DNA from: JAIBJN01 sp963775395
Lineage (GTDB): Bacteria; Actinomycetota; Thermoleophilia; Gaiellales; Gaiellaceae
NCBI GenBank assembly: GCA_963775395.1
Contig: CAVZIX010000013.1
Coordinates: 1-33,021, forward strand
Length of the DNA: 33,021 nucleotides
Direction: 5' to 3'
A program made the translations under genes and the position numbers. Within the stretch, counting starts at the first letter, position 1; each line of letters starts with the position of its first letter. This document shows positions 24,472 to 32,121 of the stretch, piece by piece. The notes under the pieces are model-generated. The model was not told where the DNA came from and did no database searches. It saw only the letters and a list, made by a program, of their open reading frames with translations.

Positions 24472-25310
24472 GGTCGTCGGACAAGCTCGCGGAGCGCGAG
24501 GCGCGCGAAGGTGGCCCGCGTCGGCGCGGGTCGCCCTGTGAAGACGTCCCAGCCGGCGCGCTCCAGCGCATCGAGCGCGGCCAGCCCGCCGCGCGCGTAG
24601 AGCGCGACCGAGAGCCCCGGACGGCCGCCGAGCGCCCGCCTGAGCGGGAGGCCTGCCTCCAGAAGGCTTTGCGCCCGCTCGGCCTCGAAGCGGAGCAGCG
24701 CCGCGATCGGCTCCGTGAGCGGGCCGGCAAGATCCTCGTCTGCGACCCCGAAGCGGCGCAGAGACTCCTGGGGAAGGTAGACGCGGCCGAGCGAGAGGTC
24801 GCGCGGCGGGTCCTGGAGGAAGTTGACGAGCTGGAGGCCGGTGCAGACCGAGTCGCTCATCGCCACGAGGTCCGGCTCGCCGGCGCGCCCGTAGATCCCG
24901 AGCACGAGACGTCCGACCGGGTCGGCCGAGTACGTGCAGTACTGGCGCACGTCCTCCCAGGTCTCGTAGCGCCCTCGCGTCTGGTCGATGCGGTTCGCCT
25001 CGATCAGCCGGTGGAAAGGCTCGAGCGAAAGGCTGCGCTCCGCGATCGTCGCGTGCAGCCGGCGCATGATCTCGGTCTGCGGCGGGCCGTCGAGCTCCCG
25101 CTCGAGCGCGTCCAGCAGCGCCGAGCGGTCGCCCTCAGCCTCGTCGCCGAGGTTGTCCACGAGCCGCGCGAAGCCGTACAGCGCACGGAGGTGCGGCCGC
25201 GCCCAGCGGGGCGCGAGCACGGAGACGACCGGAAAGTTCTCTCCCGAGGCGCGCTCGTCGATCCTCGCGGCCGTCAGCTCGGGTGCGTCCAGTAGGCTCG
25301 CCCGCGCCAT
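24468..25310 (-). CDS. hpnC: Squalene synthase HpnC (hydroxysqualene synthase)
   Basis: HpnC converts presqualene diphosphate to hydroxysqualene. It is 280 residues, with ENFPVVSVLAPRWARPHLRALYGFARLVDNLGDE carrying the first metal motif (Asp52-Asn53, Asp56-Glu57). The second is GLQLVNFLQDPPRDLSLGRVYLPQ (Asp167, Asp171). The ENFPVxS beginning is typical of HpnC. It is the first gene of the hopanoid operon. The ATG at 25310 lies only 13 bp from the start of the divergent aldo/keto reductase. There is no Shine-Dalgarno, and a CATACT box (minus strand, ending about 10 nt before the ATG) would fit a leaderless or very short-leader transcript. Confidence 0.93.
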   Translation of the reverse strand: MARASLLDAPELTAARIDERASGENFPVVSVLAPRWARPHLRALYGFARLVDNLGDEAEGDRSALLDALERELDGPPQTEIMRRLHATIAERSLSLEPFHRLIEANRIDQTRGRYETWEDVRQYCTYSADPVGRLVLGIYGRAGEPDLVAMSDSVCTGLQLVNFLQDPPRDLSLGRVYLPQESLRRFGVADEDLAGPLTEPIAALLRFEAERAQSLLEAGLPLRRALGGRPGLSVALYARGGLAALDALERAGWDVFTGRPAPTRATFARLALRELVRRP

Positions 25311-25322
25311 GGTGGGGAACAG
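25311..25322 (-). promoter_or_regulatory. Possible -10 element giving a leaderless hopanoid-operon transcript
   Basis: Between the divergent ATGs at 25310 and 25324 there are only 13 bp. On the minus strand CATACT precedes GTTCCCCACC and then the hpnC ATG. It matches the -10 consensus at four of six positions, but no -35 match is seen at 17 nt. It would place the transcription start within a few bases of the ATG. Confidence 0.25.
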
Positions 25323-25323
25323 T

Positions 25324-26115
25324 ATGGAGCGGAGACCTCTCGGCCGCGCCGGCGTCGACCTCCCGGTTGTCGGCCTGGGCACCTGGAACACCTTCGACCT
25401 CGACGACGGGCGCCAGGACGTGGCCGACCGTGTGGTCAAGGCGGCCTTCGAGGACGGCGTCCGGCTCGTCGACACGTCGCCGATGTACGGCCGCGCCGAG
25501 CGCGTGCTCGGCCGTGCGCTCGCGGGGCGGCGGGATGAAGCGTTCGTCGCCACGAAGATCTGGACGCCGTCGGTCGCCACCGGACGCGAGCAGTTCGCCG
25601 CCCAGCTCGGCTTCTACGACGGGCTGATCGACCTGGAGCAGGTGCACAACCTCGTCTCGTGGCGGGAGCATCTCGACTGGCTCGAAGCGGAGCGGGAGGC
25701 GGGCCGCGTCCGGCTCCTCGGCGCGACCCACTACTCGGCGAGCGCGTTCGACGAGCTCGCGCGCGTGATGCGGACCGGGCGGATCGACGCGATCCAGATC
25801 CCCCTGAACCCGTACGAGCGCGAGGTCGAGCGTGAGATCCTGCCGCTCGCGGAGGAGCTGGGGCTGGGCGTGATCGTCATGCGGCCGCTGGGCGAGGGCT
25901 CGCTGCTCCCCGGCCCCGACCCGGGCCGGCTCCAGCCCCTCGGGGTCGAGACCTGGGCGCAGGCGCTGATCAAGTGGGCGCTCTCCGACTCGCGGGTCAC
26001 GGCGGTCATCCCGGCGACCACGAGCCCCGACCACGCGCGCGAGAACGCCGTCGCCGGCTCCCCGCCCTGGTTCGGCCCCGACGAGCGACAGCTTGTCGAG
26101 GAGCTGGCGGGCTAG
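25324..26115 (+). CDS. Aldo/keto reductase family oxidoreductase
   Basis: This NAD(P)H-dependent carbonyl reductase-type protein has 263 residues. The AKR catalytic tetrad is visible: Asp50 (LVDTSPMYG), Tyr55, Lys78 (FVATKIW) and His108 (LEQVHNLV). The cofactor end is marked by AQALIKWALSDSRVTAVIPATTSP. I chose the ATG at 25324 because MERRPLGRAGVDLPVVGLGTWN is the usual family beginning. It is divergent from hpnC and converges on the CoA-transferase, with which it shares the bases of its stop codon (CTAG). Substrate unknown; a link to hopanoids is only suggested by position. Confidence 0.92.
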   Translation: MERRPLGRAGVDLPVVGLGTWNTFDLDDGRQDVADRVVKAAFEDGVRLVDTSPMYGRAERVLGRALAGRRDEAFVATKIWTPSVATGREQFAAQLGFYDGLIDLEQVHNLVSWREHLDWLEAEREAGRVRLLGATHYSASAFDELARVMRTGRIDAIQIPLNPYEREVEREILPLAEELGLGVIVMRPLGEGSLLPGPDPGRLQPLGVETWAQALIKWALSDSRVTAVIPATTSPDHARENAVAGSPPWFGPDERQLVEELAG

Positions 26116-27248
26116 AAGCCGATTTCTCTCAGGACCTCGGCGGTGTGCTCACCGAGCGCAGGAACAGCGCCCGACGGGGGGCGCTCGCCATCGACCAGGA
26201 ACGGACTGCCGATCACGGGCAGCGTCCCGACCTCGGAGTCGACGTCCACGACGAGTCCGTTGTGTGCCAGCTGCGGGTGCTCGACGACGTCGGGGATCTC
26301 GTTGACGGCGCCGCAAGGGATGCGCGCCGCCTCGAGCATGCCGAGCCACTCGTCGGCGGAGAGTGCGCCGAAGAGCTCCTCGAGGAGCGGCTCGAGCAGG
26401 CCGCGGTTCTGGACCCGGGCCTCGTTCGAGGCAAAGCGAGGGTCGTCGAGCAGGTCGGGGCGGTCGATCACGTCAGCGCAGAGGGCGCGCCAGTGCTCGG
26501 ACGAGAGGACGGCAAAGCCGAAGAACCGCCCGTCGCCTGCCGGGAACGGGCCGTACGGGCAGAAGTGCGGGTGGCGCATGCCCGTTCGCGGCGGCGCCTC
26601 CTGCCGGTGCCACCAGAGATGGGGGAAGTAGCCGAGCCAGTCGACCATCGTGTCGAAGAGCGAGACGGAGACCCGCGCGCCCTCGCCCGTCTCCGCGCGG
26701 CGGGCGAGCGCGGCCAGCGTGGCCACTGCCGCATAGCTCCCGGCGCCCACGTCGCATGCCGAGATGCCCACGCGCGCGGGCTCGCCCGGAGTTCCGGTGA
26801 CGGCGATGAGGCCGGTCTCGCCCTGCATGACCAGGTCGTAGGCGTTCTTGTTCGCGTACGGCCCGTCAGGCCCGTAGCCGGAGATGTCCACGTAGACGAC
26901 GTCGGGCCGGAGCTTCCGCACCGCCTCCTCGCCGAGCCCGACCCGGTCCGCCCAGCCCGGCACGTAGTTCTGGAGAAAGACGTCGCTCCGCTCGATCAGG
27001 CGCTCGATCGCGGGCCGGTCGGCCGGATCCTTCACGTTCAGGGCGATGCTGCGCTTGCCCCTGTTCATCCACACGAAGCCGCTCGAGAGCCCCGCTGCGA
27101 CCGTGTCCCAGCCACGCGTGACGTCGCCCTTGCCGGGGCGCTCGACCTTGATCACGTCGGCGCCCAGGTCGACAAGCAACCGCGACGCGAGCGGTCCGGC
27201 GAGGCCATTCTCGAAGGCGAGGACTCTGATGCCGGAGAGCAGCGGCAC
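26112..27248 (-). CDS. CaiB/BaiF family (class III) CoA-transferase
   Basis: The enzyme transfers CoA between carboxylic acids. The 378-residue protein begins GIRVLAFENGLAGPLASRLLVDLGADVIKVERPGKGD, the standard family start. It has NRGKRSIALNVKDP, GYGPDGPYANKNAYDLVMQ and GLIAVTGTPGEPARVGISACDVGAG, with the probable catalytic aspartate at 166. The GTG at 27248 is preferred to upstream in-frame starts, since it puts the conserved sequence directly at the N-terminus. Its stop overlaps the aldo/keto reductase stop on the other strand. Family members act on oxalate/formate, carnitine, succinate, mesaconate and others; the donor and acceptor here cannot be told. Confidence 0.92.
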   Translation of the reverse strand: MPLLSGIRVLAFENGLAGPLASRLLVDLGADVIKVERPGKGDVTRGWDTVAAGLSSGFVWMNRGKRSIALNVKDPADRPAIERLIERSDVFLQNYVPGWADRVGLGEEAVRKLRPDVVYVDISGYGPDGPYANKNAYDLVMQGETGLIAVTGTPGEPARVGISACDVGAGSYAAVATLAALARRAETGEGARVSVSLFDTMVDWLGYFPHLWWHRQEAPPRTGMRHPHFCPYGPFPAGDGRFFGFAVLSSEHWRALCADVIDRPDLLDDPRFASNEARVQNRGLLEPLLEELFGALSADEWLGMLEAARIPCGAVNEIPDVVEHPQLAHNGLVVDVDSEVGTLPVIGSPFLVDGERPPSGAVPALGEHTAEVLREIGF

Positions 27249-27280
27249 GCGCGTACCGTATTGCTCGAAACGTCGCCGCG

Positions 27281-27302
27281 TACACTCACCAACCGCGAGG
27301 AG
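27281..27302 (+). promoter_or_regulatory. Weak -10 box and ribosome binding site of the PPOX flavoprotein gene
   Basis: TACACT at 27281-27286 matches the -10 consensus at four of six positions; the nearest -35-like TTGCTC is only 14 nt upstream, so the promoter is weakly supported. GAGGAG at 27297-27302, 5 nt before the ATG at 27308, is a good Shine-Dalgarno and supports that start. Confidence 0.4.
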
Positions 27303-27307
27303 CCGCA

Positions 27308-27697
27308 ATGGCAACGCTGGACGACAAGGCCAAGGCCATCATCGACAAGCCCAACCTGGCGTTCGTCGCCACCGTCATGGCCGACGGGTCGCCGCACGTG
27401 ACGCCCGTTTGGATCGAGCGGGATGGCGACACGATCACCTTCAACACGGCGACGGGCCGCGTGAAGTGGCGGAACATGCGCCGCGACCCGCGGATCGCCC
27501 TCACCGTCGTCGACCGGGACGACGACTACGCACGCGTGGTGGTACGCGGCCGGGTTGCCGAAATGATCGAGGGCGAGGAGGCGGACCGGCAGATCGACCG
27601 CCTCTCGAAGAAATACACCGGGAACGACAAGTATCAGGGGCACAAGCCGGGCGAGTCCCGCGTCAAGGTCGTGGTCGAGCCGGTGTCCATCCGTTGA
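27308..27697 (+). CDS. PPOX-class (F420- or FMN-dependent) flavoprotein
   Basis: This small split-barrel oxidoreductase has 129 residues. Family marks are LAFVATVMADGSPHVTPVWIERDGDTITFNTATGRVKWRNMRRDPRIALTVVD, with the TGRVKWRNMRRDPR stretch resembling that of F420-binding FDOR-B proteins of actinobacteria. The C-terminal KYTGNDKYQ...ESRVKVVVEP is also typical. A clear ribosome site (GAGGAG) supports the ATG at 27308. Its stop overlaps the next gene's TTG (TTGA), so it forms an operon with the cyclodeaminase-like protein. Cofactor choice (F420 or FMN) is not settled by eye. Confidence 0.9.
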   Translation: MATLDDKAKAIIDKPNLAFVATVMADGSPHVTPVWIERDGDTITFNTATGRVKWRNMRRDPRIALTVVDRDDDYARVVVRGRVAEMIEGEEADRQIDRLSKKYTGNDKYQGHKPGESRVKVVVEPVSIR

Positions 27698-28623
27698 GCG
27701 GCCTGCTCTACCTGAGCCGCGCCGACGTCGCAGCGCTTCTTCCCGAGGTCACCGAGCAGCTCGACCTCGTCGAGCACACGTACCGCTCGCTGGCCGCCGG
27801 GCGCGTGGAGCTGCCGCCCAAGCCGGGCGTGCACCCACGCAAGGACTCGTTCCTCCATGCGATGCCCGCGTACCTGCGTGACGAGGACGTCGTCGCTCTC
27901 AAGTGGGTCGGCGGCTACCCGGCGAACAAGGCACGCGGCCTCCCTTACATCACCGGGCTCGTCGTCGTCAACGACGCGGAGACCGGCCTGCCGCTCGCGA
28001 TCATGGACGGCGCCGAGATCACGGCCGCCCGCACCGCCGCGGCGAGCGGAGTGTGCGTGCGCCGCTTCGCACCCGAAGGCTGGCGTCGAGCCGCGATCCT
28101 CGGCTGCGGCGAGCAGGGCCGGTTTCACGCCGCGCTCCTCCACGCGATGAACCCCGCGGTGGAGATCTGGGCGTGGGATCCCCACCCTGAGCGGGTCGAG
28201 CTGATGGGCGACCTCGCCCAGGGCGCTTCCGGCTGGGAGGAGGCGCTGGAGGACGCCGAGATCGTCGTCACCGCGGGACCGATCATCGAGAACCCGGACC
28301 CATCGATCCGGCCCGACCATCTCGGCAAGCGCTGGCTCGCGCTCCCAATCGACTTCGATTTCTACTTCCGGCCCGAGACCGTCGCCGCCGCGGAGGTCTT
28401 CCTCGCGGACGACGTGGGCCAGTTCGAGTACTACCGCGAGCTCGGCCATTTCGAGGGCTGGCCCGAGCCGCAGGGCAACGTCGGCGAGGGCCTCGCCCGC
28501 GACGGGGCGCCCGACCGGGCCCTCTGCTGCAACCTCGGCATCGGCGCTCTCGACGCCGCCTTCGCCAACGTCGTCCTCGAGCGAGCTCGCGCGGCGGGCG
28601 CCGGGACCGAGCTCGACCGTTGA
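27694..28623 (+). CDS. Ornithine cyclodeaminase / mu-crystallin family NAD(P) enzyme
   Basis: The family includes ornithine cyclodeaminase, alanine dehydrogenase and ketimine reductases. The 309-residue protein has PPKPGVHPRKDSFLHAMPAYL, Lys70 in VALKWVGGYPAN, and ITGLVVVNDAETGLPLAIMDGAEITAARTAAAS with Arg113. The Rossmann motif is GCGEQG at 137-142. The conserved N-terminal substrate residues are present, so an active enzyme is likely, but the substrate (amino acid or cyclic imine) is open. The TTG at 27694 overlaps the flavoprotein stop; its own stop overlaps the start of the next small gene in the same TTGA fashion. Confidence 0.92.
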   Translation: MSGLLYLSRADVAALLPEVTEQLDLVEHTYRSLAAGRVELPPKPGVHPRKDSFLHAMPAYLRDEDVVALKWVGGYPANKARGLPYITGLVVVNDAETGLPLAIMDGAEITAARTAAASGVCVRRFAPEGWRRAAILGCGEQGRFHAALLHAMNPAVEIWAWDPHPERVELMGDLAQGASGWEEALEDAEIVVTAGPIIENPDPSIRPDHLGKRWLALPIDFDFYFRPETVAAAEVFLADDVGQFEYYRELGHFEGWPEPQGNVGEGLARDGAPDRALCCNLGIGALDAAFANVVLERARAAGAGTELDR

Positions 28624-29030
28624 GCCCGGCGTCCTGGCTGCTCGACCTGGAGCGGGCCCTGGCAGAGGACGAGGGGACGGAGACGCTGGCGACAGGGCTG
28701 GTCGTGCTCGCCACCGTCGCGGGGCGTAGCGTCCATCTCGACCCGGACCAGGCACGCGGTGCGGCCCGCCGCGCGCTTCTACTCCTCAGCACCGGCGGGG
28801 ACCCGGGCCGCGGCCTCGACCTGCACGGCCGGGCCGTGACCTCGATGGCCGACGACCTGCGCACGGTCGACCGCCAGATCGCGCTCGAGGAGGGCGTCAA
28901 GCAGCTCCGCGTGCAGGCGGAGGGCCTCGCCCACGTGAGCGAGGCGCTGCACGGGCTCGTCGACGCTCCCGACGTCGCGTGGCGCGCCTACGCCGCCGGG
29001 GTGCTCGCCCAGGAGCTCGAGGGGGATTAA
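28620..29030 (+). CDS. Uncharacterised 136-residue helical protein
   Basis: I do not recognise the family. The protein reads as mainly helical: an acidic start (SPASWLLDLERALAEDEGTETLATGLVVLATVAGR), a hydrophobic ARRALLLLSTGGDPGRGL middle, then LRTVDRQIALEEGVKQLRVQAEGLAHVSEALHGLVDAPDVAWRAYAAGVLAQELEGD. There is no signal peptide or metal motif. The coding case rests on an overlap of its TTG with the upstream stop (TTGA) and an open frame that ends exactly where the convergent gene ends (TTAA). An amino-acid composition normal for a soluble helical protein agrees. It is likely co-translated with the cyclodeaminase-like enzyme. Confidence 0.7.
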   Translation: MSPASWLLDLERALAEDEGTETLATGLVVLATVAGRSVHLDPDQARGAARRALLLLSTGGDPGRGLDLHGRAVTSMADDLRTVDRQIALEEGVKQLRVQAEGLAHVSEALHGLVDAPDVAWRAYAAGVLAQELEGD

Positions 29031-29653
29031 GAGAAGGGCGGGAGCTCGAGCGCCCGCTCGAAGGCGGCCCGGTCGTGCACCGGGGCACCGTGGGAGACGA
29101 TCACGCGCTCGAACGGCAGGTCGAGCAGCTCGCGGAGCGCAGGCAGCACCCGCTGCTCGTGCCACGGCGTCGCCCAGACCCGCAGCTCGCCGTCCGGCGC
29201 GGTGAGCGCGTCGGCGAAGACGAGCGTGCGCTGCTCGGGGAGCCACACCGGCGTCTCGGCGCGCCCACGCCCGTCGTAGAGCGCCACCAGCCCGCCCGGA
29301 AGCGCGTCGCCCGGCTCTATTCCCTCCAGCTCGGTCCGCGGGATGTCGTGCCGCCAGAAGAGGTACGGGCCGTAGGCGCGCGCGCCGTAGCGCTCGACGA
29401 AGCGGTCGACGTCGCGGACGTGGTCGGGCTTGAGGATCACGACCACGGTCGGCGGGCGTGCGTCGAGTCGCTCCCAGATCTCCGTCGCGTCGTCGGGCGG
29501 GGCGAGCGGGTCGATGAGCACGATCTCGCCGCCGGACTCGGCGCAGGTCGAGGTGACCGGCGGCTCCCAGTCGGCGTCCGGCGACCAGTCCGGATGCTGG
29601 AGGCGCCAGATCCAGAGTCCGGGCGCGAGGTCGAGGATCTCCGGGCCCGTCAC
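29027..29653 (-). CDS. Degenerate metallo-beta-lactamase-like protein
   Basis: The 208-residue protein resembles the MBL fold (an APGLWIWRLQHPDW start, GGEIVLIDPLAPPDD, VVVILKPDHVRDVDRFVERYGARAYGP, TLVFADALT and VIVSHGAPV near the end). The usual HxHxDH metal motif reads KPDHVRD: at least two metal-binding histidines are absent, so normal zinc hydrolase activity is doubtful. The GTG at 29653 overlaps the stop of the FAD dehydrogenase gene upstream (GTGA), so the two are translationally coupled. It shares stop-codon bases with the convergent small gene. Function unknown. Confidence 0.85.
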   Translation of the reverse strand: MTGPEILDLAPGLWIWRLQHPDWSPDADWEPPVTSTCAESGGEIVLIDPLAPPDDATEIWERLDARPPTVVVILKPDHVRDVDRFVERYGARAYGPYLFWRHDIPRTELEGIEPGDALPGGLVALYDGRGRAETPVWLPEQRTLVFADALTAPDGELRVWATPWHEQRVLPALRELLDLPFERVIVSHGAPVHDRAAFERALELPPFS

Positions 29654-32070
29654 GCGCGGATCCGTTCGCCGGCCGGGTCCCAGAGCGGCTCCTCGGCGAT
29701 CTTGCCCGGAACCCATTCGCCGAAGATCTCCACCTCGACCTCCCGTTCTATCTCGGCGGACCCGGCGGGGACGTACGCGTAGGCGATCGAGCGCTCGACC
29801 GTGTAGCCGTAGCCCCCGCTCGTCACGCGCCCGAGAACCTCGCCGTCCATGCGCACCGGCTCCGACCCGAGGGCGACCGAGCGCGGGTCGTCGAGGACGA
29901 GGCAGGCGAGCTTCCGCTCAGGTGGCTCCTGCTGGGCGGCCACGAGCGCTTCGCGCCCGATGAAGTCGCCCTTGTCGAGCTTGACCGCGAAGCCGAGCCC
30001 GGCCTCGTACGGCGTCTCGTCCGGCGTGATGTCGGCGCCCCAGACGCGGTAGCCCTTCTCCAACCGCAGGGAGTCGATCGCCTTGTAGCCGCCCGCGACC
30101 AGGCCGTGGTCGGCCCCCGCGTCCCAGATCGTGTCCCAGAGGCGCCGGCCGAACTCCGCCGGGCAGTAGAGCTCCCAGCCGAGCTCGCCGACGTACGTGA
30201 CGCGGACGGCGAGACACGGGACGGGCCCGACGGTGAGCTGCCGCGCGCGCATGTAAGGGAAGGCCTCGTTCCCCAGATCGGCCTCGGTGAGCGGCTGGAG
30301 GAGCTCGCGTGCTGCCGGGCCCCAGAGGCCGAGGCAGGCGAAGCGCGACGTCACGTCCTCGACCAACACGGAGCCGTCGTCGGGCGCGTGCGAGCGGATC
30401 CAGGCGGCGTCGTGCTGCCCGAAGGCGGTGCCGGTGACGATGCGGAAGCGGTTCTCGGCGAGGCGCGTGACGGTGAAGTCGCACTCGATCCCTCCGCGCT
30501 CGTTGAGCATCTGCGTGTAGGTCACCGCGCCGACGTCACGCGCGACGCTGTTGTCGCAGAGCCGCTCGAGGAAGCCGGCAGCACCCTCGCCGACGACGTC
30601 CAGCTTGGCGAAGGAGGTCTCGTCGAAGAGCGCGGCCGCCTCGCGGCAGGCGCGGTGCTCGGCGCCGATCGCCGGCGACCACAAGCGCCCCGCCCACCCG
30701 CGTGGCCGCAGTGACTCGTCACCGCGCTCGGCGTTGGGCTCGAACCAGTTCGCCCGCTCCCAGCCGGACTTCTCGCCGAAGGCGGCGCCGAGCTCGGCCA
30801 GGCGCCCGTAGGCGGGCGAGAGCCGCAGAGGCCGGCCCGCCTCCCGCTCGTGGCCCGGGTACTTGACGTCGTAGTAGGTGGAGTAGACCTCGACGGTGCG
30901 CGCGAGCGTGTAGGCCTGGCTCGCGTACGCCGCGCCGAAGCGCCTCGAGTCCATCTCCCAGACGTCGAGGCTCGGGACTCCCTCGACGATCCACTCAGCC
31001 ACGAGCCGCCCCATGCCGCCGGCGCCGGCGAGGCCGTGGGCGCAGAAGCCCGCCGCGACCCAGAAGCCGCGCACGTCCGACTCCCCCAGGATGAACTCGC
31101 CGTCGGGCGTGAACGCTTCCGGGCCGTTGACGAGCTTCACGACCTCGGCCTCCTCCAGCTCGGGTACCCGGACGACCGCGTTCGTCATCAGCTCCTCGAA
31201 GCGCTCCCAATCCTCCGCGAGAAGCTGCCCGTTGAAGTCGGGCGGGATCCCGTCGAGGCCCCAGGGCGCGGGATTCCGCTCGTAGCCGCCCATGACCAGG
31301 CCGCCGGACTCGCCGCGGAAGTAGACGAGGAGCGACGGGTCGCGCATCGTCGGCACGTCGAGCGGGACGCCGCTCGGCTTGGTCACGAGGTACTCGTGGG
31401 CCATCGGGATGACCGGGACGTTCACGCCCGCGAGCCGCCCGATCTCACCGGCGAACATGCCGCCGGCGTTGACGACGACCTCGGTCTCCACGTTGCCCTT
31501 GTCCGTCTCGACCCCGACCGCGCGGCCCTTCTCGACCCGGACGCCGGTGACCCGCGTGTTCGTCGCGATCTCGGCGCCGCGCTTCCGCGCGCCCTCCGCG
31601 AGCGCGAAGGTGAGCTGGCTCGGGTCGATGTAGCCGTCCGTGGGCAGGTAGGCGGCGCCGAGCACGCCGTCCGTCGACATCGGAGGGAAGAGCTTCTGCG
31701 CCTCGTCGGCCGAGATCAGCTCGAGCGGAAGCCCGAACGTCTTCGCCCAGCCGGCCTGGCGCGCGAGCTCCTCCATGCGCTCCTCGGTCGAGGCGAGGCG
31801 CAGCGAGCCGACCTCGTGCCAGCCGGTCTCGAGCCCGACCTCGTCCGCGAGCGTCCGGTAGAGGTCGACCGAGTTCATCATCATCCGCGTGAGGCTCAAC
31901 GAGCCGCGCAGCTGACCGACGAGACCGGCGGAGTGGAAGGTCGAGCCGCTCGTCAGATCGGCGCGCTCGACGAGGAGGACGTCCTCCCACCCGAGCCGCG
32001 CCAGCCAGTAGAGGACGGAGGCCCCGCCGACGCCTCCACCGATGACGACCGCTCGGGCCCTATCGCGCAC
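29650..32070 (-). CDS. FAD-dependent dehydrogenase with GcvT domain (dimethylglycine/sarcosine dehydrogenase family)
   Basis: This 806-residue two-domain enzyme likely demethylates an N-methylated glycine or related amine and passes the methyl-level carbon to tetrahydrofolate. The N-terminal DAO-type domain has the FAD motif VVIGGGVGGASVLYWLARLG. STFHSAGLVGQ includes His46, the position that covalently holds FAD in dimethylglycine dehydrogenase. From about residue 430 a GcvT/aminomethyltransferase domain follows: RREAALFDETSFAKLDV-type sequence, YTQMLNERGGIECDFTVTRL, and GYKAIDSLRLEKGYRVWGADITPDETPYEAGLGFAVKLDKGDFIGREAL. The GTG start is at 32070. A degenerate MBL-like gene overlaps its stop. 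Substrate between sarcosine, dimethylglycine and others is unresolved. Confidence 0.93.
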   Translation of the reverse strand: MRDRARAVVIGGGVGGASVLYWLARLGWEDVLLVERADLTSGSTFHSAGLVGQLRGSLSLTRMMMNSVDLYRTLADEVGLETGWHEVGSLRLASTEERMEELARQAGWAKTFGLPLELISADEAQKLFPPMSTDGVLGAAYLPTDGYIDPSQLTFALAEGARKRGAEIATNTRVTGVRVEKGRAVGVETDKGNVETEVVVNAGGMFAGEIGRLAGVNVPVIPMAHEYLVTKPSGVPLDVPTMRDPSLLVYFRGESGGLVMGGYERNPAPWGLDGIPPDFNGQLLAEDWERFEELMTNAVVRVPELEEAEVVKLVNGPEAFTPDGEFILGESDVRGFWVAAGFCAHGLAGAGGMGRLVAEWIVEGVPSLDVWEMDSRRFGAAYASQAYTLARTVEVYSTYYDVKYPGHEREAGRPLRLSPAYGRLAELGAAFGEKSGWERANWFEPNAERGDESLRPRGWAGRLWSPAIGAEHRACREAAALFDETSFAKLDVVGEGAAGFLERLCDNSVARDVGAVTYTQMLNERGGIECDFTVTRLAENRFRIVTGTAFGQHDAAWIRSHAPDDGSVLVEDVTSRFACLGLWGPAARELLQPLTEADLGNEAFPYMRARQLTVGPVPCLAVRVTYVGELGWELYCPAEFGRRLWDTIWDAGADHGLVAGGYKAIDSLRLEKGYRVWGADITPDETPYEAGLGFAVKLDKGDFIGREALVAAQQEPPERKLACLVLDDPRSVALGSEPVRMDGEVLGRVTSGGYGYTVERSIAYAYVPAGSAEIEREVEVEIFGEWVPGKIAEEPLWDPAGERIRA

Positions 32071-32104
32071 CGCGTAACCCTACTCTGGACCTTTCGGACG
32101 ACCG

Positions 32105-32120
32105 CCTCCGTATTCGGAGG
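32105..32120 (+). promoter_or_regulatory. Hairpin that pairs the ribosome binding site of the secreted-protein gene
   Basis: CCTCCG-TATT-CGGAGG is a perfect 6-bp inverted repeat whose right arm holds the only Shine-Dalgarno-like sequence (GGAGG), 1-2 nt before the ATG at 32122. In mRNA the CCUCC arm would mask it. The same palindrome lies between two divergent genes and could instead be a protein-binding site. Confidence 0.35.
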
Positions 32121-32121
32121 G

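Noticed and set aside
22361..25310. Carotenoid cluster (two phytoene-synthase-like genes plus a desaturase-like gene)
   Set aside because: The trio hpnC-hpnD-hpnE next to squalene-hopene cyclase, hpnA and hpnH, together with their motifs, fits squalene/hopanoid synthesis rather than phytoene or carotenoid synthesis.
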